Shown here: positions 17,543 through 28,037 of the stretch, in pieces
Position numbering within the stretch: position 1 is the stretch's first letter
Layout of the letters: every line of letters begins with the position of its first letter
DNA from: Sphingobacteriaceae bacterium
GTDB lineage: Bacteria; Bacteroidota; Bacteroidia; B-17B0; Aurantibacillaceae
Assembly: GCA_016709575.1 (NCBI GenBank)
Contig: JADJMM010000007.1
Span: forward strand, 124,001 to 188,000
Length of the DNA stretch: 64,000 nucleotides
Direction of reading: 5' to 3'
Translations under genes and position numbers: made by a program
Notes under the pieces: generated by a model
What the model saw: only the letters and a program-made list of their open reading frames with translations
Databases searched by the model: none
Told to the model about the DNA's origin: nothing

Positions 17543-18520
17543 TTAATTTTGATTAGCTTTTAACTTTTTAACGGCTTCAATTAACTTCGGTACAATGGTA
17601 AATGCATCACCAACTACACCATAATCCGCCGATTTAAAGAATGGCGCTTCTTTATCATTATTAATAACAACAATAGTTTTACTGCCATTAACTCCAGCTA
17701 AATGTTGAATCGCACCAGAAATTCCAATAGCAATATATAAGTTCGGACGAATAGCAACTCCTGTTTGTCCAACATGCTCATGATGCGGACGCCAGTGCAT
17801 ATCAGCAACCGGACGAGAGCATGCGGTTGTTGCATTTAAATTTTTCGCTAATTCTTCAACCATGCCCCAATTTTCTGGTCCTTTTAAACCACGACCTGCG
17901 CTAACAACTAATTCAGCTTCCGGTAACGGAGTCATACCTGCAACATCAGTTGATTTTTGTTCTTTCACTTTAATTTTTGAAGCGCTTAATTCAACAGCAA
18001 AATCTGCAACTGTTGCAGCATTTGTTCCTAATGAAACAGGAAATGAATTCGGTAATAAAGAAATAACTTTCACATCACTGTGAATAGTGTAAACTGCAGT
18101 AGCTTTACCTGAGAAAACATTTTTCTTCACTTCTAAAGAAGAACCGTTTACAATAGGATAATCTACAGCACCTGCTACTAAACCTGCTTTTAATTTTGCA
18201 GATAAACGCGGAGCAACAGCTTTACCGGTGATGTCGAACGCAAACACAATTACTTTTGCGCCTTCAGCTTTTGCAGCTTGTTCAACTGCAGCGCAAATTA
18301 ATGAGCTGTCTAAACTTTTAAGCGCATCGTTTTTTACGGAGAGAATTTTTTTAGCACCTGCTTTTCCAATTTCTTCCAATTGAGCATCATCCGCATTTGC
18401 AACAAGGGCAGTAACTGAAGAGCCTGTAAGCTCTGCAATTTTTGCACCGTAGTTAACAGCTTCCAAAGAAGCTTTCTTAACTTTCCCTTTATTTATTTCT
18501 GTATAAACTAGTACTGACAT
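17543..18520 (-). CDS. etfA: electron transfer flavoprotein, alpha subunit
   Basis: A 325-residue FAD-binding subunit of the EtfAB heterodimer, which takes electrons from acyl-CoA dehydrogenases and passes them to the quinone pool. The N-terminal half has the Rossmann-like ETF domain. The C-terminal FAD domain shows VSAGRGLKGPENW, CSRPVADMHW, GQTGVAIRPNLYIAIGISGA, and INNDKEAPFFKSADYGVVGD. The length is normal. It lies 25 bases after etfB, clearly co-transcribed. A likely electron donor, an acyl-CoA dehydrogenase, is coded at 53143. Confidence 0.95.
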   Translation of the reverse strand: MSVLVYTEINKGKVKKASLEAVNYGAKIAELTGSSVTALVANADDAQLEEIGKAGAKKILSVKNDALKSLDSSLICAAVEQAAKAEGAKVIVFAFDITGKAVAPRLSAKLKAGLVAGAVDYPIVNGSSLEVKKNVFSGKATAVYTIHSDVKVISLLPNSFPVSLGTNAATVADFAVELSASKIKVKEQKSTDVAGMTPLPEAELVVSAGRGLKGPENWGMVEELAKNLNATTACSRPVADMHWRPHHEHVGQTGVAIRPNLYIAIGISGAIQHLAGVNGSKTIVVINNDKEAPFFKSADYGVVGDAFTIVPKLIEAVKKLKANQN

Positions 18521-18545
18521 ATAAATATTTTTTAAATCTTAATTC

Positions 18546-19289
18546 TTAGATAACTTTCGCTTCTGTATGTAACAAATTCACTAATTCATCCATGTTATTC
18601 TCATCAATCATTTTGCAAGTTGTTCTTCCTGCTGATAATGTATAAGATTTAATACTGGTTAATTTATCTGCATTTGTTGCCGGTACAACGGTTAATGGTT
18701 TTGTACGTGCTCCCATAATTCCTTTCATGTTTGGAATACGTTGTTCTGCCATTCCTTTTGCACATGAAATAACCATTGGTAAATCACAATCTACAACTTG
18801 AGTGCCGCCATCCATATCGTGTTCAATTGTTGCGGTATTTCCGTTGATATCTAATTTAGTGGCCAAAGAAACAAATGGTAAATCCATAAATCCTGAAACC
18901 ATTGCTCCAACTGATGAACCATTGTAATTAATAGTTTCTTTTCCTACCATTACTAATTCATAACCATTTGCTTTTGCATAAGTCGCAATTTGTTCAGCCA
19001 CGAAATAAGCATCCGGACCTTCAGCATCAATGCGAACGCCATCATCAGCTCCCAAAGCAAAACCTTTACGGATAGTTGCTTCACTATCAGGCAAACCAAC
19101 ATGTAGAATAGTCACCTTTTCAGCTTTTCCGGCCTCTTTTAATTCAAGAGCGCGAACAAGGGCGTACCATTCGTCGTATGGGTTAATAATGAATTGAACA
19201 CCTGCTGTGTTAAACTTTGTGTCGTTGTCGCTGAACGCTATTTTGGTAGTTGTATCAGGGACGTTACTTATAGCTACTAATATTTTCAT
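18546..19289 (-). CDS. etfB: electron transfer flavoprotein, beta subunit
   Basis: A 247-residue subunit that binds AMP and forms the structural core of the EtfAB dimer. Motifs: INPYDEWYALVRALELKE, VTILHVGLPDSEATIRKG, LALGADDGVRI-like (FALGADDGVRID), GKETINYNGSSVGAMVSGF, and the C-terminal KPL strand. The first gene of the minus-strand run, with a good promoter upstream (19313-19342). Confidence 0.95.
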   Translation of the reverse strand: MKILVAISNVPDTTTKIAFSDNDTKFNTAGVQFIINPYDEWYALVRALELKEAGKAEKVTILHVGLPDSEATIRKGFALGADDGVRIDAEGPDAYFVAEQIATYAKANGYELVMVGKETINYNGSSVGAMVSGFMDLPFVSLATKLDINGNTATIEHDMDGGTQVVDCDLPMVISCAKGMAEQRIPNMKGIMGARTKPLTVVPATNADKLTSIKSYTLSAGRTTCKMIDENNMDELVNLLHTEAKVI

Positions 19290-19312
19290 TTTTAGGCTTA
19301 AAAAACGGTTCG

Positions 19313-19342
19313 CAAAGTTAAAAATTTAGGTCGTTTGGCAAA
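19313..19342 (-). promoter_or_regulatory. etfBA promoter
   Basis: On the minus strand TTTG (19342-19339), 18 bases, then TAACTTTG (19320-19313): the full Bacteroidota vegetative promoter. A 23-base leader precedes the etfB ATG at 19289. Confidence 0.75.
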
Positions 19343-19365
19343 AAAAAGTTTAGGCATAGTTTTCC

Positions 19366-19395
19366 TTTGATTTTAACCGAAAAAACCTAATTTTG
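19366..19395 (+). promoter_or_regulatory. pdhB promoter
   Basis: TTTG (19366-19369), 18 bases, then TAATTTTG (19388-19395), with a 19-base leader before ATG 19415. It stands back to back with the etfBA promoter, the two -33 boxes being 23 bases apart. Confidence 0.75.
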
Positions 19396-19414
19396 TTGCA
19401 CGTAAATTGTACCT

Positions 19415-20393
19415 ATGAAAGTTTTAGAATTTCGTGAAGCCCTAAGGGAAGCCCTAAGCGAGGAAATGCGCCGCGACCCTAACGTTTTTTTAATGGGCGA
19501 AGAGGTGGCCGAATACAATGGTGCCTACAAAGTTAGCAAGGGAATGTTAGCTGAATTTGGACCAAAACGTGTGATTGATACCCCAATTGCCGAGCTTGGT
19601 TTTGCAGGTATTGGCGTAGGTGCTGCCATGAATGGCTTAAGGCCTGTTGTGGAATTCATGACATTTAACTTTTCTCTTGTAGCAATAGATCAAATTATTA
19701 ACTCTGCCGCAAAAATTTTAAGTATGAGTGGCGGACAATATAGCGCCCCGATTGTATTTCGCGGTCCAACTGCCAGTGCGGGTATGTTAAGTTCTCAGCA
19801 CTCTCAGGCTTTTGAAAACTGGTATGCAAATTGTCCTGGTTTAAAAGTAATTGTGCCTAGTAATGGTTACGATGCAAAAGGATTATTGAAGTTTGCCATC
19901 CGTGATAACGATCCTGTTATTTTTATGGAGAGTGAGCAGATGTATGGCGATAAAATGGAAATTCCTGAGGAGGAATATCTAATTCCAATTGGCGTTGCTG
20001 ATGTTAAAAAACAAGGGACAGATGTAACGATTGTTTCTTTCGGAAAAATTATGAAAGTGGCTTTAGCTGCTGCTGCTGAATTAGAAAAGGAAGGAATTAG
20101 TGCTGAGGTGATTGATTTAAGAACTGTCCGCCCAATTGATTATGATTCAATTATTGAATCAGTAAAGAAAACAAATCGTTTAGTGATTGTAGAAGAGGCT
20201 TGGCCATTAGCAAGTATCTCAAGTGAAATTTCATTCAACGTGCAAAAAACGCTTTCGATTATTTGGATGCGCCGATACGCCGTGTAACTGCAGCTGATGT
20301 GCCGTTACCATATGCACCAACATTAATTGAAGCTTCATTACCAAATACTGCAAAAGTTATTCAGGCAGTAAAAGATGTAATGTACCGTTCTTA
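19415..20393 (+). CDS. pdhB: pyruvate dehydrogenase E1 component, beta subunit (one frameshift)
   Basis: Transketolase-like thiamine-dependent E1 beta of a 2-oxoacid dehydrogenase, about 326 residues. Motifs: GEEVAEYNGAYKVSKGMLAE, IAELGFAGIGVGAAMNGLRP, FMTFNFSLVAIDQIINSAAK, SSQHSQAFENWYANCPGLKV, and AEVIDLRTVRPID. The frame breaks near 20250 inside an A run; the other frame continues with DAPIRRVTAADVPLPYAP to the stop at 20393, the expected end. The E1 alpha gene is not adjacent, so substrate preference (pyruvate rather than branched-chain) rests on overall similarity. Drives acetyl-CoA formation in the cytoplasm. Confidence 0.88.
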
Positions 20394-20404
20394 ACAGAAA
20401 AATA

Positions 20405-21566
20405 ATGGTTTCTTTTGATAACACACAAATTGCCTTCATTTCTAAAAGCGATTCTGATTTAAGAAAATCTTTTTTCCTATTTAAAGTGATGAGCTGGCCA
20501 ACGCTAGTGAAGTATGGCGGTGGTTTAGCGCCTTTGGGTTTGAAATTAGGTTTCAAAGGCTTAATAAAAAATACCATTTTCAAGCAATTTGTAGGAGGAG
20601 AAAATATTACAGATTGCGGTAAAGCCATTGAGCAATTAGCAAATATAATATCGGCACTATTTTGGATTATAGTGTGGAAGGAAAAGAAAGTGAAGTTGAT
20701 TTTGATGCCTGTTGCAAAGAAACTATTGAAACTGTTCATCGTGCAAAAGGCGATAAAAATATTCCATTCTGCGTTTTTAAAGTAACCGGTTTAGCACGAT
20801 TTGATTTATTAGAAAAAGTAACCGCAAAACAAACGCTTACAAAAGAAGAAACCGAAGAATACGAACGTGTAAAAATCGTGTTAACAAAATCTGCAAAGAA
20901 GCACACGATAATAATAAGCCTATTTTATTGATGCCGAAGAGAGCTGGATTCAACAAGCTATTGATGATTTAGCAAATGAAAACATGGCACGTTACAATAA
21001 AAATTCTGCCATTGTTTATAATACATTTCAATTATACCGTAAAGACCGCCTTTACTTATTTAAAGCAATCTTTAGAAATGGGAAAAGCAAACGGTTATCA
21101 TGTAGGAGCAAAGTTAGTACGCGGTGCTTACATGGAAAAAGAACGTAAACGCGCCCAAGAAAAAGGTTATCCATCTCCAATTCAAGATACAAAGGAAGGC
21201 AGCGATAAAGATTATAATTTAGCATTAGAATTTTGTGTGGAGCACATCGACCGAATGGGTTTATGTGCAGGAACTCACAATGAAAAAAGCAGTTTGGTGT
21301 TAGTTGATTTAATGACTAAAAACAACATCGCTACAAACGATAAATGTATTTATTTTTCTCAGCTTTTAGGCATGAGCGATCATATCAGTTATAATTTATC
21401 TCAAAACAATTATAACGTAGCGAAGTATGTGCCTTATGGTCCCGTTAAGGAAGTGCTTCCTTATTTAATCCGTCGTGCACAAGAGAACACTTCTGTAAAA
21501 GGCCAAACCGGCCGTGAACTTTCTCTTATCATTAAGGAGAAAGAAAGACGTAAGGCTGCTAAATAA
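20405..21566 (+). CDS. proline dehydrogenase (several frameshifts)
   Basis: FAD-dependent oxidation of proline to pyrroline-5-carboxylate. Joined frames give about 385 residues: N-terminal helical part (DNTQIAFISKSDSDLRKSF), then TILDYSVEGKESE, then the barrel with KLVRGAYMEKERKRAQEKG, AGTHNEKSSLV, FSQLLGMSDHISYNL and VPYGPVKEVLPYLIRRA, the proline- and FAD-binding signatures. Shifts occur near 20645, 20880, 20930 and 21030. It is the single-domain form, not fused to the second dehydrogenase. It follows pdhB by 12 bases. Confidence 0.88.
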
Positions 21567-21574
21567 ACTAATGG

Positions 21575-21624
21575 TCATGCTGAATTTATTTCAGCATCTC
21601 TAAGAACCTGAAACAAGTTCAGGT
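21575..21624. repeat. dispersed double-hairpin repeat
   Basis: GTCATGCTGA begins two hairpins: TGCTGAA (21579-21585) with TTCAGCA (21591-21597), and ACCTGAA (21606-21612) with TTCAGGT (21618-21624). A related unit starting with the same ten bases lies at 40671. It is probably a REP-like repeat that may also stop transcription after proline dehydrogenase. Confidence 0.6.
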
Positions 21625-21732
21625 TGACCAATTCTTCAAAAAGCACATCCATTTTACAATTTTTGGCTATTTTATCTTAGGGAATAGATAATACTTTGCA
21701 CAATAATCCGTTCTTAGCTAAAACCCCTTCAC

Positions 21733-24475
21733 ATGAAAAAAAACGACTGGCTACTCCTTGTTTCAGTTCTACTTTACAGCTATTTATTTTATGAGCAATC
21801 TGCAGGAATTAATTTCTTCCTCTTTAATATCGCTTTAGTAGTTGGTTTATTAATTAAAAATCCTGCAAGTTTAAAAGATAAAAGTTGGCTGGCCGTTGCA
21901 TCCGGTGCTTTGATTTCTTCGGGATGTATTATGTATTATTCCAGTCCCCTTGCAATAGTAGCTAATATTTTTTCATTGGGATTATTATCTGTATTTAGTT
22001 TTTCGCCTAAGACTTCCATTTTCACCTCTCTATTCATGACGCTTGTTCAACGGGTTCGTCGTGCGTGTTTATGTTTATTGATTGGTGCGACGGAGAAAAA
22101 GAATAAAGAAGGAGAAAAAAATAAACGTCCGGCTTATGTAACTATATTAATGATATTGTTTGTGGTTGTCATCACCATTTTATTTTTTGTGATGTATCAA
22201 TCTTCTAATCCATTGTTTAAAGAGTTCACTAAAAACATTAATCTCGATTTTATTTCTTTCCCGTGGATATTCTTTACACTAAGCGGATTATTATTAATGT
22301 ATGGATTTTATTATAACCGGCATTTAGAAGGACTCACAACTTTAGATGATAATGCGAGTAATGATTTAACTGAAGATAAAGCAAATGCCGATGGCTTTCT
22401 CAATAAACTATTTAAAATGGATACCGAACATTTAACGGGTTCAATTTTATTTGTGGTGCTGAATTTAATGTTGTTGTTGTTGAACGGGCTCGACGTAAGG
22501 TATCTCTGGGTGGATGGAACATTACCGGAAGGCATGAAACATAAAGAGTTTGTTCATGATGGAGTAGGGTCTTTAATTGCGTCGTTAATTTTCGCCATTA
22601 TTATTATGTTGTATTATTTCAGAGGACGATTAAACTATCACTCTAAAAATAAAACATTAAAACTATTGGCTTATATATAGATTGCACAAAATATTTTCAT
22701 GATTATTTCTACGGCTTACCGTAATAATATGTACATCGAAGAATCAGGCATCAGTTACAAGAAAATTGGGTTGTACGTTTATTTGATGTTTTGTTTAATT
22801 GGATTGGTGACCACTTATATTAAAATCAGCAAGAACAAAAGTAACATGTATTTAGTAAGAGTAAATCCATGGTGTTACTTTGCGGTTTTAATAATTAGTT
22901 GTTTAGTAAATTGGGATGTTATTATAACCAATTTCAATTTAAACAAAGCCTTTAAGGAAAATAAAAAATTAGAAAAATATTATTTGGCTGATTTAAGTTT
23001 TAAAAATCTACCGCAACTATTAGTTCTTCCTGATTCAGTAAAAAGTTATGATGATTACGAAGCGCGTGATTATTATTACGCTTTACGAGGAACTTATTTC
23101 AACAGTTTTAAAGTAGCCTTGGATAAAAAATTGTATGGTTTCATGAAGGACATGCAAAATCCGGATTGGCAATCGTGGTGCGCCGAAAAATCGAGAGTGT
23201 ATGATGAGGTGCTTGCTTTAAATGAACAAAAACTGATCAAGACTATCGATTTAAGTTCTGTAAGTGAATTTAAGTCGCTCGACCCCATTAAACCACTAAC
23301 TAATATTGAGAATATAAACCTCGATAATAATAATTTCACAAAGCTGGATGAGCTTTTTAATTTCCCACATTTAAAATCACTTTCTATCCGTTCTAATCAA
23401 TTAGATTCATTAGATAAATTACCAATGTTAAGCGAACTGGAAGAATTTAAAGCTGGCGAAAATCCGTTTACTTCAGGTTTGTCTAAATTAAAAAATTTAC
23501 CAAACCTTAAAGTTCTGGAATTACCTGGTATTGACATAAGGGACATCAATTTTTTCTGAACTTAAAAAATTGCAATCGCTCGATATTTCAAGAAATTCAG
23601 TTTCTGATTTCTCTGCTCTAAGTAAATTTCAAGACCTGAATTCCTTAAACATCAATAGTACTTTTAGAGGTAAATTAGATTCTTTTCCCGTTCTGAATTC
23701 CCTCACTTATTTGGATATTGGTCAGAATGAAATTACTGCCGGTAATGCGGATGAAGTTTTTAATCAATTGAGAGGTTGCGTAAATATGAGTACGCTTAGT
23801 GTCAATAATAATTCGCTGACGAATCTTTACGCTTTAGTGAATGATGGAAGTTCAAGTATTATTTTCCCTAACCTAGAGGCTTTGTATGCATCTGCAAACA
23901 GTATTTATGGAATTGCGGGAATCGGTGTATTTCAAAAAATGAAGGAACTTTATTTGGCGAACAATCAAATTAAAGATATTGAGCCTGTATTTAAAGTCAC
24001 AAATTTGGAAGTATTGAGTGTTGAATACAATCCTATCCAAAAAATTGACGGTATCGAACAATTAAAAAAATTGAGATACATAAATTTAAGTGGTTGTGGT
24101 ATTAGAACCGGATTTTCATCCTTAGCCTCCTTAACTAAGTTAACGGATTTAAATGTTGCAGGTAATAATATTATGAATGTAAAACCATTTGCAGCTATTA
24201 AAACCTTGCGCCATTTAGATTTAACTGATAATAAAGTAAAAGATTTAAGCGGGATTGAGAATTTAGTAAGCCTAGAAGAGTTATACTTAACCCAAAATAG
24301 AGTGTCGGATATTACACCATTAATGAAACTGAAAAAATTGAAAATCCTTTATATGGATAATATGAAGGAAGAGGATTTGAAAAAATTAAGAAAAGCCTTA
24401 CCCGATTGCAGAGTCAACGATTCATATTACAAGAATGACAAATTCAGTAGTACAAATGTTGAAAGCGCTATTTAG
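21733..24475 (+). CDS. DUF4173 membrane protein fused to leucine-rich repeats
   Basis: One protein of about 910 residues. Residues 1-430 are polytopic membrane, with the DUF4173 signature TAYRNNMYIEESGISYKKIG. From about 520 to the end are leucine-rich repeats of the internalin-like LxxLxxLxxLxxLxLxxNxI type (NLEVLSVEYNPIQKIDGIEQ and similar), about fifteen in all. Two breaks occur: an in-frame TAG at 22678-22680, where the family normally has Trp (IWIAQN), and an indel in a T run near 23560. Both are probably read errors. The repeats should sit outside the inner membrane and bind a protein. The function is unknown. Confidence 0.75.
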
Positions 24476-25445
24476 TTTGCTCTTTCACAAAGATGGAGTA
24501 AACCGGAAAGTGGTCGCTATACCCTGCGGTATAAGCTCCGCCTGAATAAGTTCTGAATGGGTAACCTTTAAAGTTTCCGAAATCGCTTTTTAAATAGGGC
24601 TTATTAAATACCACAGCTTTATAATATTGAAATGATTTGTAACCACTAGGTATTAATGCTTTATTTAAAATAGTTTGGTCAAATAAATTCCAGGAATCCT
24701 GCCATGCCAAAGTACCAATACCATCTTTATACAAAGGCTCCATTGGATTAAAATATTTTTCAGAATCCGCATCTTTTAACTTTCCATAAGTATTAAGTGC
24801 TTTTTTTACACTTTCATTTGGAGGATCATCATTTAAATCTCCCATTATAATTACTTTATTGTTCGGATCAATCTTTGTAATCGAATCTGCAATGTGTCGG
24901 CAAACTCTTGCTGCTTCAATTCTATTGGGGCGACTAGCTAATTCGCCACCACGACGAGAAGGCCAGTGATTAACAATTACAGTTAATGCTTCTCCAAAAA
25001 AAGAACCGCTTACTACTAATTGATCACGTGTTTTGTGAGCTGAATCAGTTGGTAATGTTACATGATAGGTAACCACTTTTGTAACTTTAAAATGTTTCGG
25101 ATTATAAATTAGACCTGGGTCAACACCACGCGCATCCGGACCATCTACTAATATGGTTTGGTAATTTCTTGATTTTAATTTTGGGTCTTTTACTAAATCA
25201 TCCAGGCAATTTTTATTTTCAATTTCACATAAACCTAGAATGGATAAGCCTTCAGGAGTGGCATCTGTTGCCATCTCTGAAATTACTTTTGCTAAGTGGT
25301 CAATTTTTTCCCAATAACGATTTCCTGTCCATGCGTTTACACCTTCGGGTAAAAATTCTTCATCAATTTTTTTCGGATCGTTAAGTGTGTCGTATAAATT
25401 TTCTACGTTCCAAAAACCAATGGCTGAAACGTAGAAAAAACTATA
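24468..25445 (-). CDS. endonuclease/exonuclease/phosphatase (EEP) family protein
   Basis: Metal-dependent phosphodiesterase fold. Motifs: GFWNVENLYDTLNDP with the Asn and Glu of the active site (about 25370-25420), ILGLCEIEN with catalytic Glu, VNHWPSRRGGELASRPNR, KVIIMGDLNDDPPNES, and the final YSDHFPVYSIF with Asp-His. The first ATG at 25274 would discard the NVEN motif, so the true start is upstream. The frame stays open to about 25457 but has no ATG, GTG or TTG and no signal peptide before running into the divergent TonB gene. The last 8 bases overlap the LRR gene end. In Bacteroidota such nucleases are usually exported and often stand beside DUF5689 and TonB receptor genes, as here. Confidence 0.82.
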   Translation of the reverse strand, partial: YSFFYVSAIGFWNVENLYDTLNDPKKIDEEFLPEGVNAWTGNRYWEKIDHLAKVISEMATDATPEGLSILGLCEIENKNCLDDLVKDPKLKSRNYQTILVDGPDARGVDPGLIYNPKHFKVTKVVTYHVTLPTDSAHKTRDQLVVSGSFFGEALTVIVNHWPSRRGGELASRPNRIEAARVCRHIADSITKIDPNNKVIIMGDLNDDPPNESVKKALNTYGKLKDADSEKYFNPMEPLYKDGIGTLAWQDSWNLFDQTILNKALIPSGYKSFQYYKAVVFNKPYLKSDFGNFKGYPFRTYSGGAYTAGYSDHFPVYSIFVKEQTK

Positions 25446-28018
25446 ATGATTAAGCGTATTTTATTTTTAACTGCAGTTTTAATTTCAACCAAGGGATTTT
25501 CGCAGACAGATTCTACCAGCACAAATGGCACGAAGGATACAACCAATTCCGACAACAGTTTTAATATTCCCATTTTCAGCACTTCGGGTGGTGATTTAGA
25601 AGGAGATTTAGAACAACAAGATGTTTCTTCTCTTTTAATGTCGAGCAGAGATGTGTTTACACAATTTGCGAGTTTTCAATTTGGAGCGGCACGTTACCGC
25701 ATGCGTGGTTATATGGCCGAAAACCAAACGGTGATGATTAATGGTGTTAACGTAAATAATTTAGAAACAGGTTTTAGTTCATGGAGCAGTTGGGGAGGAT
25801 TAAATGATGTGACCCGTTACGTTGAGAATCGTTTTGGAGTTGTTGCAAACCGTTATGGTTTTTCCGGTCCTGGTGGTTATACTAATATAGATTCAAAAGC
25901 ATCATCTTTCAAAAAAGGAACCCGTTTTTCATATGCAAGTGCGAATCGTATTTTTCAACACCGTGCGATGTTAACTCATTCAACTGGCATGATGAAAAAT
26001 GGTTGGGCTATTACTGTTTCCGGTTCTACCCGACAAGGTGATGCAACTCGCGCTCCGAAAATGTATTCAGAAGGAACGTATTTTAATGCTTCTGCCTATT
26101 ATGTTTCTGTCGACAAAAAAATCAATGATAAACATATGATAAGCTTTACCGGTTTTGGTGCGCCAATCGAGCAAGGCCGTATCACACCCTCAACAATGGA
26201 GGCTTATGAATTAACAGACAATCACTATTATAATCCAACATGGGGTTATCAAGATGGGAAAGTGCGTAATTCAAGTGTTTCAAGAACGCATAGGCCGATG
26301 TTGATGCTAACCCATCATTTTAATTTAAAAGAAGATTCAAAACTTAGCACAACTGTATATTACAATTTCGGAAAAACATCCAGTACTTGGTTAGCATATA
26401 ATGATTATTTAAACCCTCGTCCTAACTATTATCGTTACTTACCTAGTTATTATTATGGAACCGGTGATACTATAAATGGAGACATTTTGAAAAGTCAATG
26501 GGAAAATAATACAAATGGTATTCAGCAAGTGAAATGGGACGATCTTATTGCAATCAATCGCGGTAACTTGTATACACTTCCATCACAAACTGGAAATATT
26601 AATACGGGATTGAAGCCAGAGGAATTTATATTTTACAGAATCAAATTGAGAAAATTAAAAACATTGGTTTTAATACGGTATTTAATAAGCGAATAAATAA
26701 TTTATTTTTAAGTGTTGGTTTGAATGGAAATATTTACAACAATGAAAAATATTTAATCGCTGAAGATTTATTAGGAGCCGATTTTTGGATGGATTATGAT
26801 CAGTTTGCAGAAAACTTAGGAGCAGATCCTATGTTCATTCAAAATAATATCGACAAGCCGGATAACATGATAAAAAAAGGAGATAAGTTCGGCTATAATT
26901 ATGCAATTCACATTAATCGCGGTGAGTTATGGGGACAAGCAGAATACAATTTGAAAGCGCTTGATGTTTATGTTGGTCTTAGTGTATCAAGTTCTCAAAC
27001 CTGGCGTGATGGTTATTGGGCGAATGGAAAATTCCCAACCAATAGCAAAGGACAAAGCGAAAACTTAATTTTTTGAATTATGGGGTTAAAGCAGGTGGTA
27101 CCTACAAATTATCTGGCCGTCATTTTGTTACTGTTAATGCTACTTATTTAACACGTAAACCTGAAGCGACTAACATGTTTATTTCTCAAACTGTAAGAAA
27201 TGATGTTGTTAGTGGAATTAAAGCAGAAGAAGTGATATCAGCTGATGTAAATTATATCATTCGTTATCCGGGTTTAAAATTCAGGTTAACATACTATAAT
27301 ACTCAGATTAATAATCAAACCTGGTTGCGAGGTTTTATCACGATTTGTATAATAACAACGTAAATTTAATAATGAAAGACGTTGATCAAAATCATCAAGG
27401 TGTTGAATTAGGTGTTGAAGAAACATTATTTACATCTCATGTAGTACAAGGTGCTCTTGGTTATGGGCAATTTCTTTACACGAGTCGCCCAACTTTAGAA
27501 GCATGGCAATATAATAACCCTGAAGCTATTTTTAAAGACCGAACAACTTATTTGAAAAATTATAAAGTAGGAGGTTCCCCGCAATTAGTTGCTGGTTTTG
27601 GTTACAAATACAATGGAAAAAAATTCTGGTTTGCAGGAATTAATTTAAATTATTTCGATGAAATTTATATTGAACCAAATCCTGACAGACGAACCTCAGG
27701 AAGCGGTTCCGGCTATATGATTCTGTTAACGGTTATTATACAGGTGATGAAGAATCGGTATAAGAAAATTGTAGATCAAGAAAAACTACCTACTTATTTC
27801 ATTGTGAATCTAAATGGCGGTAAATCATTCCGTATTGCTAAAAAAATATTATTTAAGATTTAATTTAATGGTAAATAATCTTTTAAATAATCAGAAGATT
27901 ATTACAAGCGGCTTTGAGCAATTAAGATGGGAGTATTAAAGACGTAAATAAATTCCTAACAAGATATTCATATATGCAAGGAATTACTTATATGGCAATG
28001 GTAAACTTTAGTTTTTAG
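25446..28018 (+). CDS. TonB-dependent outer-membrane receptor (several frameshifts)
   Basis: Joined frames give about 855 residues. Signal peptide MIKRILFLTAVLISTKGFSQ, then directly a plug domain without the usual carboxypeptidase-like N-terminal domain: NIPIFSTSGGDLEGD, DVFTQFASFQFGAARYRMRGY, NQTVMINGVNVNN, SWGGLNDVTRYVENRFG. A barrel follows, ending ITYMAMVNFSF with a terminal Phe at 28018. Shifts occur near 26640, 27070, 27340, 27720, 27860 and 27945. It imports an unknown ligand using TonB energy. Two lipoproteins with DUF5689 follow at once, which is the conserved neighbourhood of this receptor subgroup. No SusD is present, so glycan uptake is less likely. Confidence 0.85.
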
Positions 28019-28037
28019 TATTAATTTTTATATCCAA

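Noticed and set aside
22678..22680. TAG recoded as an amino acid throughout the genome
   Set aside because: Many genes here end at TAG (for example the LSR and smpB), so TAG is a normal stop.
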